From Nonomuraea antri (lineage in GTDB: Bacteria; Actinomycetota; Actinomycetes; Streptosporangiales; Streptosporangiaceae), in NCBI RefSeq assembly GCF_013283785.1, contig NZ_JABCPZ010000086.1, positions 1 to 40,700 of the forward strand: a DNA stretch of 40,700 bases, given 5' to 3'. The notes under the pieces are model-generated. The model was not told the origin of the DNA. It made no database searches and saw only the letters and a program-made list of their open reading frames with translations. This document shows, one piece after another, positions 1 to 6,807 of this stretch. The translations under genes were made by a program, and so were the position numbers. How positions within the stretch are numbered: position 1 is the stretch's first letter; every line of letters starts with the position of its first letter.

Positions 1-1632
1 CTGGACGGCGGCGCGGTCCAGCAGCGAGATGGCCAGCGCCCGCCGGTCCCCGGTACGGGTGGCCGCCTCGCAGGCCAGCTCGGCCGCCGCCGACCAGTCG
101 CCCCAGTACGCACGCAGCGAGTGACACAGCGAGCAGAACGCCCTGGCCAGCCCCCACGTCAGCTCCCACAGCCCGAGCTGGGCGGCCAGGTGGATCATGG
201 CGAGCAGCGACAGCCGCTCGGCGTTGAGCCAGTCGCCAGCCTGCGTCTGCCCGTCGGCGCTGGAGCGGCGGCCGCCCCTGCTCCAGTCCTGCGGCCAGCG
301 GTTCTGCGCGGCCGCCTCGGCGCGGCGGCGGTAGCCGTGCAGCACGCGTTCGAGCGCGGCCCGGCGCCGCTCCTCCTCATCCTGGTCGGCCAGCTCGGCG
401 GCGAACACGCGGACCAGGTCGTGCAGCCGGTAGCGCATCGTCCCGGTCTGGTCGACGCCCGAGCACTCGGCGAGCTGAACGTCGATCAGCGCTTCGAGCT
501 GGTCGGCGCCGTCGAGCGTGGAGATGTCGAGCAGCTCGCCGGCCACCCAGCCGGGCACGTCGGGCGAGGTGAGCCGGCTGAGCAGGCGCAGCAGGCGGCG
601 CTGCATGCCGGTGCAGTCGTCGTAGCTGAGCTGCAGGGAGGCCCGCACGCTCTTGTCCACGGTGGGTGCGAGCTGGAGCTGGTCGAGCAGGCGGCGCGTG
701 TCGGCCAGCCGGTCGGCCATCTGGCGCAGGGTCCACTGCTCACGGGTGGCCAGCCGGCCGCCGCAGATGTTGATCGCCAGCGGCAGGTGGTCGCAGGTCT
801 TGACGATCTCCTTGGCCGCGTCGAGGTCGTCGACCACCCGCTCGCCGCCGGCGAGCCTGGCCAGCAGCTCCACGCCGTACGCCTCGGTGAGCACGTTCAG
901 GCGCAGGTCGCGGGTGCCGTTGAGGAACAGCGGCTGGCGGGAGGTGACCAGCACCGCGCAGCCGGGCTCGGCCGGGATCAGCGGTTTGACCTGCTCGGCG
1001 TCGTGCGCGTTGTCCAGGCCGATGAGGATCCTGCGGCCCTTGGTCCAGGTGAGCCAGAGCTTGCGCAGCTCGTCCAGGCCGCCGGGGTCGGTGGTCAGGC
1101 GCACGCCGAGGCCGCGCAGGAACCCGATCAGCACCTCCTCAGGGCGCACCGGGTCCTCCACGCCGCGCAGGTCGGCGTAGAGCCGGCCGTCGGGGAACCA
1201 CGGGGCCACCTCCTGGCCGAACCTGGTCATGAGCGCGGACTTGCCCACACCGCCCCGGCCGTACAGGGACACCACCAGCGACGGCGACAGGTCCTTGGAC
1301 CTCCTGCGCTCGGTGAACACCTCGTGCAGCTCGGCCAGCGCCTCCTGGCGTCCGGTGAAGTGCTCGGTCACGGGCGGCCAGTGGTCGGGCGGCAGCTCGC
1401 CCGGATCGACGGCGGGCGCGCGGCGCTTGGGCCGCGTCTCCGTGGTGGCCCAGGTGGTCAGGCCGACGAGCACGGCCGCGGCGGCGGTGACGCCGATCTT
1501 GGCCAGCGTCGGGATCTCCCACTCCAGGGACGCGGCCAGGATGCTCGCGGACGCCGCCGCCAGCCCCGCGGCGACGGGCGCGGCCAACGGCACCCTTCTG
1601 CGTCGACGCCGCTCGGGTAACTTCCCCGTCAA
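1..1632 (-). CDS. Membrane-anchored NB-ARC (STAND) ATPase, C-terminus cut by window edge
   Basis: A STAND-class signalling ATPase that probably switches between ADP- and ATP-bound states. Visible in order: a basic N-terminus, two hydrophobic stretches within about the first 60 residues, then an NB-ARC module. That module has Walker A GRGGVGKSA, Walker B ILIGLDNA, the sensor VLVTSR, a GLPL-like HLPLA and an MHD-like YRLHDLV. Helical sequence resembling the start of TPR repeats continues to the window edge, so the effector or sensor end is not visible. The TTG start is chosen because GGAGGAGG lies 6 nt upstream and an in-frame TGA lies just before it. No SARP DNA-binding domain precedes the ATPase, unlike AfsR, so transcriptional activation is not indicated. 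It is the downstream minus-strand neighbour of the M6 protease, with a strong terminator between them. Confidence 0.85.
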   Translation of the reverse strand, partial: MTGKLPERRRRRRVPLAAPVAAGLAAASASILAASLEWEIPTLAKIGVTAAAAVLVGLTTWATTETRPKRRAPAVDPGELPPDHWPPVTEHFTGRQEALAELHEVFTERRRSKDLSPSLVVSLYGRGGVGKSALMTRFGQEVAPWFPDGRLYADLRGVEDPVRPEEVLIGFLRGLGVRLTTDPGGLDELRKLWLTWTKGRRILIGLDNAHDAEQVKPLIPAEPGCAVLVTSRQPLFLNGTRDLRLNVLTEAYGVELLARLAGGERVVDDLDAAKEIVKTCDHLPLAINICGGRLATREQWTLRQMADRLADTRRLLDQLQLAPTVDKSVRASLQLSYDDCTGMQRRLLRLLSRLTSPDVPGWVAGELLDISTLDGADQLEALIDVQLAECSGVDQTGTMRYRLHDLVRVFAAELADQDEEERRRAALERVLHGYRRRAEAAAQNRWPQDWSRGGRRSSADGQTQAGDWLNAERLSLLAMIHLAAQLGLWELTWGLARAFCSLCHSLRAYWGDWSAAAELACEAATRTGDRRALAISLLDRAAVQ

Positions 1633-1677
1633 ACGTGTCCTCCTCCAGGAGCCCCCGGTTATGGAGGAGATTCAAAC

Positions 1678-1713
1678 CGATGGGGTACGGCCTGTGCCAG
1701 CCGTACCCCATCG
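1678..1713 (-). terminator. Intrinsic terminator after the M6 protease
   Basis: A perfect 14-bp stem (CGATGGGGTACGGC at 1678-1691 and its complement at 1700-1713) closes an 8-nt loop. It lies 5 nt past the protease stop codon and upstream of the STAND gene start, so it should separate the two minus-strand transcripts. Actinobacterial terminators often lack a long U-tract, as here. Confidence 0.75.
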
Positions 1714-1718
1714 TTCAC

Positions 1719-3839
1719 CTAAAGACCGATCACGTGACAGGTGGCGGTCATCTTCTTGCTCGGGTCGCTCTCCGAGGTGGCGGTGAGCTTGACCCTGGCC
1801 AGGCGGGAGCCGCCGGAGTCACGCACCGCGTTGACGGCGACCGTCTCGTGCCTGCCGAAGTCCACCGCGGCCAGGGCGCTGGGCAGCTGGGCGGTCCAGC
1901 CCCTGCCCTCGACCGTGGCGGTCAGGCGGTAGACGTCGGAGTTGAGGTAGGCGCTGACGTCCTCGGGGTGCTGCCCCTGGGCGGGGGCGGCCCTGCCGGT
2001 GTTGAACAGCGGGAACTTGCAGGTGGACAGGTTCTTGCCGGTCGGGATCCCGGCGGCGGGCAGCAGCCTGACGCCGCGCTTCTGCGGGCCGGCGCCGTCG
2101 AGCGAGCGGATGGCCACCGTGTAGGACAGGATGCCGTGCCGGTCGCGCTTGACGTCGGTGACGTAGAAGTGCAGGCGGTTGGCCTCGTCGACGTACTCGT
2201 ACTCGCTGCCGGAGTCCGTCCCGGCGTGGAACAGGGCGTCGGACAGCTGGCGGTAGTCGCCGATGGTGATCGGCACCTTGGTGCCGTCGGGCAGGACGTA
2301 GTCGGTCATGCCGATGTCCTGCGGGTTGGCGTCGACCACCCAGATGAACGGGGCCCGGTCGGCGTTCTTGGTCTTGGCCAGCAGGACGCCCGAGTCCGGC
2401 GTGAAGGAGTCGGTGCCCATCCTGTCGACGACTTCGACGGTGTAGTTGTCGTACTTGTTCTGCGCGTCGCCGTCGCACAGCGGGTCGGTGCGGAAGTCGC
2501 AGGGCGCGCTCTTGTCGCCGGAGCCGAAGGCCAGGTTGATGCCGGACAGGCCGTTCGGGCCCGGCTGGGCGACGCGGGCGGTCACCTTGGCCGTCACGAC
2601 GCCGGACTGGGCCAGCGCGTCACGGTTGAGGTTGAGCACGTTCTGCTCGTCGACCATGCCCAGCTTCAGCTTGTTGCGCAGCATGTGCTGGGCGCCCATG
2701 GACGAACCGGACGTCGGCGGGATCAGCCAGCGGCTGTGCGGGCCGCCGGGGCCGTTGAACGTGCCGCGGCTGAGCATGTCCCAGATGCCGGAGTACGCAC
2801 GTCTGGGCGGCACACCGTACGGGTTGTTGTAGTTGTCGGCGATGCCCAGGATGTGGCTCAGCTCGTGCGCGTAGACGGACATGCCGGAGCTCTCGGCCTG
2901 CACGGAGTCGACGCCGAACTGGGCGTTGGGCCAGAAGTTGGAGGCGGCCTGCCACGACGACCATTCGACGTAGCGGGTCTTGAGCCAGTTGGGCAGTGCG
3001 GGGTCCGGCGGGCCCCACTCGTCGGTGACGGCCTCCTTGTTCGGGAACTTCATCATGCCGAACTCCTGCCAGGTGGACGACTCGTCCTGGCCGGCGCTCA
3101 GGTAGAAGATGAAGTCGAACTGCTTGGCGGCCTCCTCGCCGATCGCGCCGACCCACAGGGCGCGGCCGTCGGTGCGCAGGTTCTTGTTGCAGGCGTCCCC
3201 TGCCGGGCAGCCCGCGGTGCCGTTGAAGGCGGGCTCCATGGCGTACTCGTGGTCCTTGCCCGGCAGCGTGTACGGGCCGAACCCGGTCAGGTCGACGCCG
3301 ATCCGGCCGCCGGAGTCCTCCATCCAGTACTCGTGGATGGTGTGACCCTTGTTGAGGTCGTTCGGGGTGTTGAGGAAGTCCTGGTAGAACTTCGCGACCT
3401 GCTCACGCGGGATGTCGTGGGCCTCGGCGCTCGGGTTGGCGTAGATCGTCGAACCCTTGGGCTGGGTGGCCACGAACGGCTGGTTCGGGTAGTCGAGCAG
3501 CACCAGCGCGCCCTTGAACGTCCGCACCGAGCCCTTGGCGTTCGGGTCGTTCCAGTTGGTGCCGGGCGGCTTCTTGTAGTCCGCCCACGTCATGTGGTCG
3601 GGGTTCTCCCAGTTCTGCGGGTCGATCGGCTTGATGCCGCCGGGCGGGTGCGCCCGCAGGGTCTGGGCCTGCTCGGGGGCGTCCTGCTGCCAGGGCTGGG
3701 TCTGCGGCCAGTGGTTCTGCCGCCAGGGGTACTCGGGATCGTCAGGGGGTGCTGCGGAAGCGGGGGTCGCCACGAGGCTGACCGGCACCAGGATCAAGGT
3801 CGCCAGCAACCCCTTGAGCAGCTTCTTCGGGGCATTCAC
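1719..3839 (-). CDS. Secreted M6-family zinc metalloprotease (immune inhibitor A-like)
   Basis: Predicted exported protease of 706 aa. A Sec signal peptide is clear: basic MNAPKKLLK, a hydrophobic core over residues 9-25, and an Ala-X-Ala site (SAA) near residue 30. The zinc site is HELSH at about residues 325-329 inside HELSHILGIAD; HExxHxxGxxD is the hallmark of M6 peptidases such as immune inhibitor A, with the Asp as likely third ligand. The C-terminal part looks beta-rich and contains paired cysteines. The reading frame stays open far upstream on this strand, but the signal peptide fixes the start at the GTG ending at 3839. No good Shine-Dalgarno precedes it, so a leaderless start is possible. 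The gene is divergent from the PucR-type regulator across a short region that holds a palindrome. Confidence 0.88.
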   Translation of the reverse strand: MNAPKKLLKGLLATLILVPVSLVATPASAAPPDDPEYPWRQNHWPQTQPWQQDAPEQAQTLRAHPPGGIKPIDPQNWENPDHMTWADYKKPPGTNWNDPNAKGSVRTFKGALVLLDYPNQPFVATQPKGSTIYANPSAEAHDIPREQVAKFYQDFLNTPNDLNKGHTIHEYWMEDSGGRIGVDLTGFGPYTLPGKDHEYAMEPAFNGTAGCPAGDACNKNLRTDGRALWVGAIGEEAAKQFDFIFYLSAGQDESSTWQEFGMMKFPNKEAVTDEWGPPDPALPNWLKTRYVEWSSWQAASNFWPNAQFGVDSVQAESSGMSVYAHELSHILGIADNYNNPYGVPPRRAYSGIWDMLSRGTFNGPGGPHSRWLIPPTSGSSMGAQHMLRNKLKLGMVDEQNVLNLNRDALAQSGVVTAKVTARVAQPGPNGLSGINLAFGSGDKSAPCDFRTDPLCDGDAQNKYDNYTVEVVDRMGTDSFTPDSGVLLAKTKNADRAPFIWVVDANPQDIGMTDYVLPDGTKVPITIGDYRQLSDALFHAGTDSGSEYEYVDEANRLHFYVTDVKRDRHGILSYTVAIRSLDGAGPQKRGVRLLPAAGIPTGKNLSTCKFPLFNTGRAAPAQGQHPEDVSAYLNSDVYRLTATVEGRGWTAQLPSALAAVDFGRHETVAVNAVRDSGGSRLARVKLTATSESDPSKKMTATCHVIGL

Positions 3840-3905
3840 GGCTTGACGGTATAGACGTTGTTGACGGAGATCACCGATCAGTTGTAGGGAAGACGAGTAG
3901 CACCC

Positions 3906-3925
3906 ATTCCGACAATTGTCGAAAT
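3906..3925. promoter_or_regulatory. Candidate operator: 20-bp near-perfect palindrome
   Basis: ATTCCGACAATTGTCGAAAT reads as an inverted repeat with nine of ten base pairs matching. The inner 12 bp (CGACAATTGTCG, 3910-3921) are perfect. It is AT-rich against the local background, 67 bp upstream of the protease start and 21 bp upstream of the chosen regulator start. This is the geometry of a divergent operator. The PucR-type regulator beside it is the obvious candidate binder, which is inference. Confidence 0.6.
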
Positions 3926-3945
3926 ATCCAGGTACAGGGGTAGTT

Positions 3946-5103
3946 GTGGCGGATCTCCAGCGGATCGTGGACGAGCTCGCCGTCCGTCTCGACCGTCCCC
4001 TGCTGCTCGAAGATCGACTGCAGCGGGTGGTGGCGTACAGCGAGCAGAGCGGCGCGATGGACGACATCCGCCGCGACTCCATCCTGCGCAGGCACACCAC
4101 GCCGGAGGTGCGCCAGTGGCTGCGCGACGCCGGCGTGTACGGCGCCACGACCCCGCTGCGCACCCCCGGTGCGCCGCACCTGGGCCTGCTGCCGCGGGTG
4201 TGCGTCCCGATCCGCCACGCCGACGGGCTGCAGGGCTTCCTGTGGTTCATCGACCAGGGCCCGCCCATGTCCGACGCCGACATCGCCGAGGCCGGATCCG
4301 CCGCGCCCGCGCTGGCCCTGGCCCTGTTCCACGAGAGCCTGGCCAGCGGCCTGGCCTCGCACCGGGAGCTGGAGGCGGTCACCGGGCTGCTGCTCGGCGA
4401 GCGCGACGCGGCCCGTCAGCTCATCGAGGCGGGCGCCTTCCCGCAGGCGCAGGCGGTGAGCGTCCTGGTGGCCAGGCCCGTGACGGCCGAGCCGGACGAG
4501 GGGCTGCGGCTCGCGCTGGAGCAGGGGCTGCTCGCGGTGCGCCGCCGGCTGGGCGGCCACCATCCGCTGCACCTGGTGCGCTACGACCACGCGGTGCTGC
4601 TCACCGCCGGGGCGCCGGTACCGCCAGGCGAGCTGCACGCGGCCATGTCCATGCCGGTCGTGGTGGGCGTCGGGCGGACCAGGCCGGCGCTGGCCGAGGC
4701 GGCGGGCGCGTACGCGGAGGCCAGGCACGCGGCCGAGGTGATCGCCCGGGTGCCCGGGCTGGGCCGCTCGGCCGAGTGGGCGCGGCTGGGCGTCTACCGG
4801 ATGCTCACCCACCTGCCCGACCAGGAGCTGCACCCGGGGCTCGAAACGCTGCTGGCCGACGAGCAGCACCTGCCGCTGCTGGAGACGCTGGAGACGTATC
4901 TGGACCTGGCCGGCAGCGCGGTCGCCACCTCGCGCGCGCTGCGGCTGCACCGCACCTCGCTGTACTACCGGCTGCAGCGCGTGGAGGAGCTGGCGCGCAC
5001 CGACCTGAAGGACGGCGGCGAGCGCCTGGCCCTGCACCTCAGCCTCAAACTCGCCCGCCTTTCCGGACGTTACCGGCCCCGGGATTCACGCGGCGCCGAT
5101 TGA
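3946..5103 (+). CDS. PucR/CdaR-type helix-turn-helix transcriptional regulator
   Basis: A 385-aa regulator. The N-terminal third resembles a GAF-like ligand-sensing region, the middle a CdaR GGDEF-like domain, and the C-terminus a PucR-type helix-turn-helix (region around LETYLDLAGSAVATSRALRL, then LHRTSLYYRLQRVEEL). Family members sense purines, amino acids or other small metabolites and usually control adjacent catabolic genes; the ligand here is unknown. I choose the GTG at 3946 because AGGGG sits 5 nt upstream. A TTG at 3916 is also in frame, but it falls inside the palindrome and in AT-rich sequence that reads as promoter. The amidohydrolase-fold gene follows 82 nt downstream with no terminator, so the two are probably cotranscribed. 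The palindrome upstream suggests autoregulation. Confidence 0.85.
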   Translation: MADLQRIVDELAVRLDRPLLLEDRLQRVVAYSEQSGAMDDIRRDSILRRHTTPEVRQWLRDAGVYGATTPLRTPGAPHLGLLPRVCVPIRHADGLQGFLWFIDQGPPMSDADIAEAGSAAPALALALFHESLASGLASHRELEAVTGLLLGERDAARQLIEAGAFPQAQAVSVLVARPVTAEPDEGLRLALEQGLLAVRRRLGGHHPLHLVRYDHAVLLTAGAPVPPGELHAAMSMPVVVGVGRTRPALAEAAGAYAEARHAAEVIARVPGLGRSAEWARLGVYRMLTHLPDQELHPGLETLLADEQHLPLLETLETYLDLAGSAVATSRALRLHRTSLYYRLQRVEELARTDLKDGGERLALHLSLKLARLSGRYRPRDSRGAD

Positions 5104-5185
5104 CGCCCCAACGCATTGCACCGCAGCCCAGACGTCACGTTTAATGCCGAAAAGGATGCGAACGGGAGATCCGACGGGAGCTCTG

Positions 5186-6229
5186 ATGCCGCCTGCCAAG
5201 CGCACGGGACCGATCCTGACCCGGCGTGCGCCCGCGCCCGTCGAACTCCACTCCGCCCCGCTGGTGTTGCCGATCAGCACCGACCCGATCCGCGACGCGG
5301 GCGTGGCGGTCGGCGGCGGCCGGGTGCTGCGGGTGGGGCCGCGGGCCGAGCTGCTGTCCCGCCTGCCGATCCAGCGGGAGGTGCGCTGGCCGGGCATGAT
5401 CGTGGCCGGGCTGGTCGACGCCAGGTCCGCCGGGGCGGGCGCGGAGCCCGGGGTGATCGCCCACGCCACCCTGACCGCCGACCTGACCGTCGATTCGGCC
5501 GCCGATCCGGCCGGTCCCGCCGGGCGGCCCGGGGTGTCGTACCTGGAGGTGGGGTGCGGCTCGGAGCAGGCGTGGGAGGACAGCGAGCGCGACGCGGTGA
5601 TCACCGCGATCCGCGAGGTGGACCGGCCCTGCGCGGTGGGTCTCGCCGCGCACGCGCGCGACCCGGCGGTGCTGGAGGACCTGGCCGTGCTGGCCAGGAC
5701 GTTCGGGCTGCGCCTGCTCGTCGACCTCGACCGGCACTCCCCCGCCGCGCTGGACGAGGCGGGCATACTCGGGCCGCACTGCCACGTGGCCTGCGCCAGG
5801 CCGCTCGACCCGGGCGAGCGCAAGCTGCTGCGGCTGCGCGGGACGGTGGCCGCCCTCTGCGCGGAACCCACCATCGACACGTTCGCCCTGCTGGACGAAG
5901 GTAACCCGATCGCACTCGGCACTGCGGGCAGCAGGACCTCTGGCGGCGGGGTGCTGGGGCAGGCGCGCGCGATCAGGGTGCTGGCCCGCGAGCGCGGGCT
6001 GCGGACCCGCGGGCTGGATCGCCGGCTGGTGGAGGCCGCGACGCTGGGCGGGGCCAGGGCACTGGGCATGGATCGGGGCGCGGGCAGGATCGGCACGCTC
6101 GAACCCGGCGGGCGCGCCGACTTCGCCGTCTACGACGCCCGCGGCCGCTACCCCTACGCCGCGCTCCTGGCCGGGCCGCCCTGCCTGGCCACCGTGGTCG
6201 GCGGCGTGATCCGCCCGCCTGTCACCTGA
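5186..6229 (+). CDS. Amidohydrolase-fold protein with degenerate active site
   Basis: A 347-aa protein with the outline of metal-dependent amidohydrolases (imidazolonepropionase/chlorohydrolase type). It has an N-terminal beta-sandwich, a barrel, and a C-terminal signature close to ATLGGARALGMDRG...IGTLEPGGRADFAVYD. The catalytic landmarks are replaced. Where HxH should follow PG(M/L)I the sequence reads PGMIVAGLVDARS; the HvHlaE region is LVDLDR; the later His sits in VACARPLD; and the GTD aspartate is GTA (ALGTAGS). As read, it should not bind the usual metal and may be a regulatory or binding protein. The ATG at 5186 is preferred, with GGGAG 5 nt upstream; an in-frame ATG at 5144 is possible. 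It follows the PucR-type regulator on the same strand. Confidence 0.72.
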   Translation: MPPAKRTGPILTRRAPAPVELHSAPLVLPISTDPIRDAGVAVGGGRVLRVGPRAELLSRLPIQREVRWPGMIVAGLVDARSAGAGAEPGVIAHATLTADLTVDSAADPAGPAGRPGVSYLEVGCGSEQAWEDSERDAVITAIREVDRPCAVGLAAHARDPAVLEDLAVLARTFGLRLLVDLDRHSPAALDEAGILGPHCHVACARPLDPGERKLLRLRGTVAALCAEPTIDTFALLDEGNPIALGTAGSRTSGGGVLGQARAIRVLARERGLRTRGLDRRLVEAATLGGARALGMDRGAGRIGTLEPGGRADFAVYDARGRYPYAALLAGPPCLATVVGGVIRPPVT

Positions 6230-6253
6230 CCTGACCTGACTCGACCTGACCTG
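6224..6253. repeat. ACCTG pentamer repeat at the amidohydrolase-fold gene stop
   Basis: Six 5-bp units (ACCTG at 6224, 6229, 6234, 6244 and 6249, with a degenerate ACTCG at 6239) run in phase. The first unit contains the first bases of the gene's own stop context (ACC TGA). Confidence 0.8.
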
Positions 6254-6324
6254 GGCGTCGCATCCGAACCGGGCGTCGCATCCGAACCGGGCGTCTCACC
6301 TGAACTGGGCGTCGACCGCGCTCA
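6253..6324. repeat. 18-bp tandem repeat covering the MarR gene 3' end
   Basis: GGGCGTCGCATCCGAACC occurs twice without change (6253-6270, 6271-6288). A third copy matches at 14 of 18 positions (6289-6306) and contains the MarR stop codon. A fourth (6307-6324) keeps only the first eight bases and is coding. The period is six codons in the MarR frame. Confidence 0.8.
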
Positions 6325-6715
6325 GCAGTTCCTTGAGCTGTTCCCGCTGCTCGTCCGACAGGACCGCGAACAGCTCCTGTCCCGCCTGCCGGCGCGCGTC
6401 GAGCGCCGTCTCGTGCGCCGCCCGTCCCTCGGACGTGAGCACCACCAGCGTGGAGCGCCGGTTGGCCGGATCGACCTCCCTGCGCACCAGCCCCGACTCC
6501 TCCAGCGCGTCGATGACCGGCGTGAGCGAACGCGGGACGATCCTGAGCTCCTCGGCCAGCCGCACCATGCGCAGCGGCTGCTCGGCGTCGGCGAGCACGC
6601 GCAACGCCCGCGCCTGGCCCGGCGTCAGCCCGAGCGGCCCGAGCCGGTGCACGTAACCGTGCCGCAGCCGCTTGCTGACCAGGTGCAAGAGCTCGGGCAG
6701 CTCCACGTCTCCCAT
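6296..6715 (-). CDS. MarR-family transcriptional regulator
   Basis: A 139-aa winged-helix regulator of standard MarR length. The recognition region (VRLAEELRIVPRSLTPVIDALEESGLVRRE) and the wing (DPANRRSTLVVLTSEGRA) are typical. Family members usually repress a neighbouring exporter and release DNA on binding a phenolic or drug-like ligand. The divergent ABC exporter is the likely target, and the tandem 20-bp repeat between them is the likely operator. The ATG at 6715 is the first codon of a well-formed N-terminus. Its 3' end lies in an 18-bp tandem repeat. Confidence 0.92.
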   Translation of the reverse strand: MGDVELPELLHLVSKRLRHGYVHRLGPLGLTPGQARALRVLADAEQPLRMVRLAEELRIVPRSLTPVIDALEESGLVRREVDPANRRSTLVVLTSEGRAAHETALDARRQAGQELFAVLSDEQREQLKELLSAVDAQFR

Positions 6716-6756
6716 ACCCCCAGGCTATCGCCGGAACAAATATGAGCTAACCTCCG

Positions 6757-6796
6757 TTTGAGTGGACATCTGAAACTTTGAACCGACATCAGAAAG
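6757..6796. promoter_or_regulatory. 20-bp tandem direct repeat between marR and ABC exporter genes
   Basis: TTTGAGTGGACATCTGAAAC (6757-6776) is followed directly by TTTGAACCGACATCAGAAAG (6777-6796), with 15 of 20 positions identical. TTTGA, GACATC and GAAA are conserved. The 20-bp phase, about two helical turns, places both copies on one DNA face. It lies immediately upstream of the exporter ribosome-binding site, suiting a repressor site. Confidence 0.6.
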
Positions 6797-6807
6797 GGGC
6801 CTGACTT

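Noticed and set aside
1635..3854. A plus-strand frame of more than 700 codons opposite the M6 protease gene
   Set aside because: It is an antisense open frame caused by GC-rich codon use. The minus strand encodes a signal peptide and an HELSH zinc site, while the plus product is a low-complexity Val/Gly/Arg/Leu sequence.
3840..4382. N-terminal extension of the M6 protease frame
   Set aside because: The frame stays open but runs through the PucR-type gene on the other strand, and it would bury the signal peptide.
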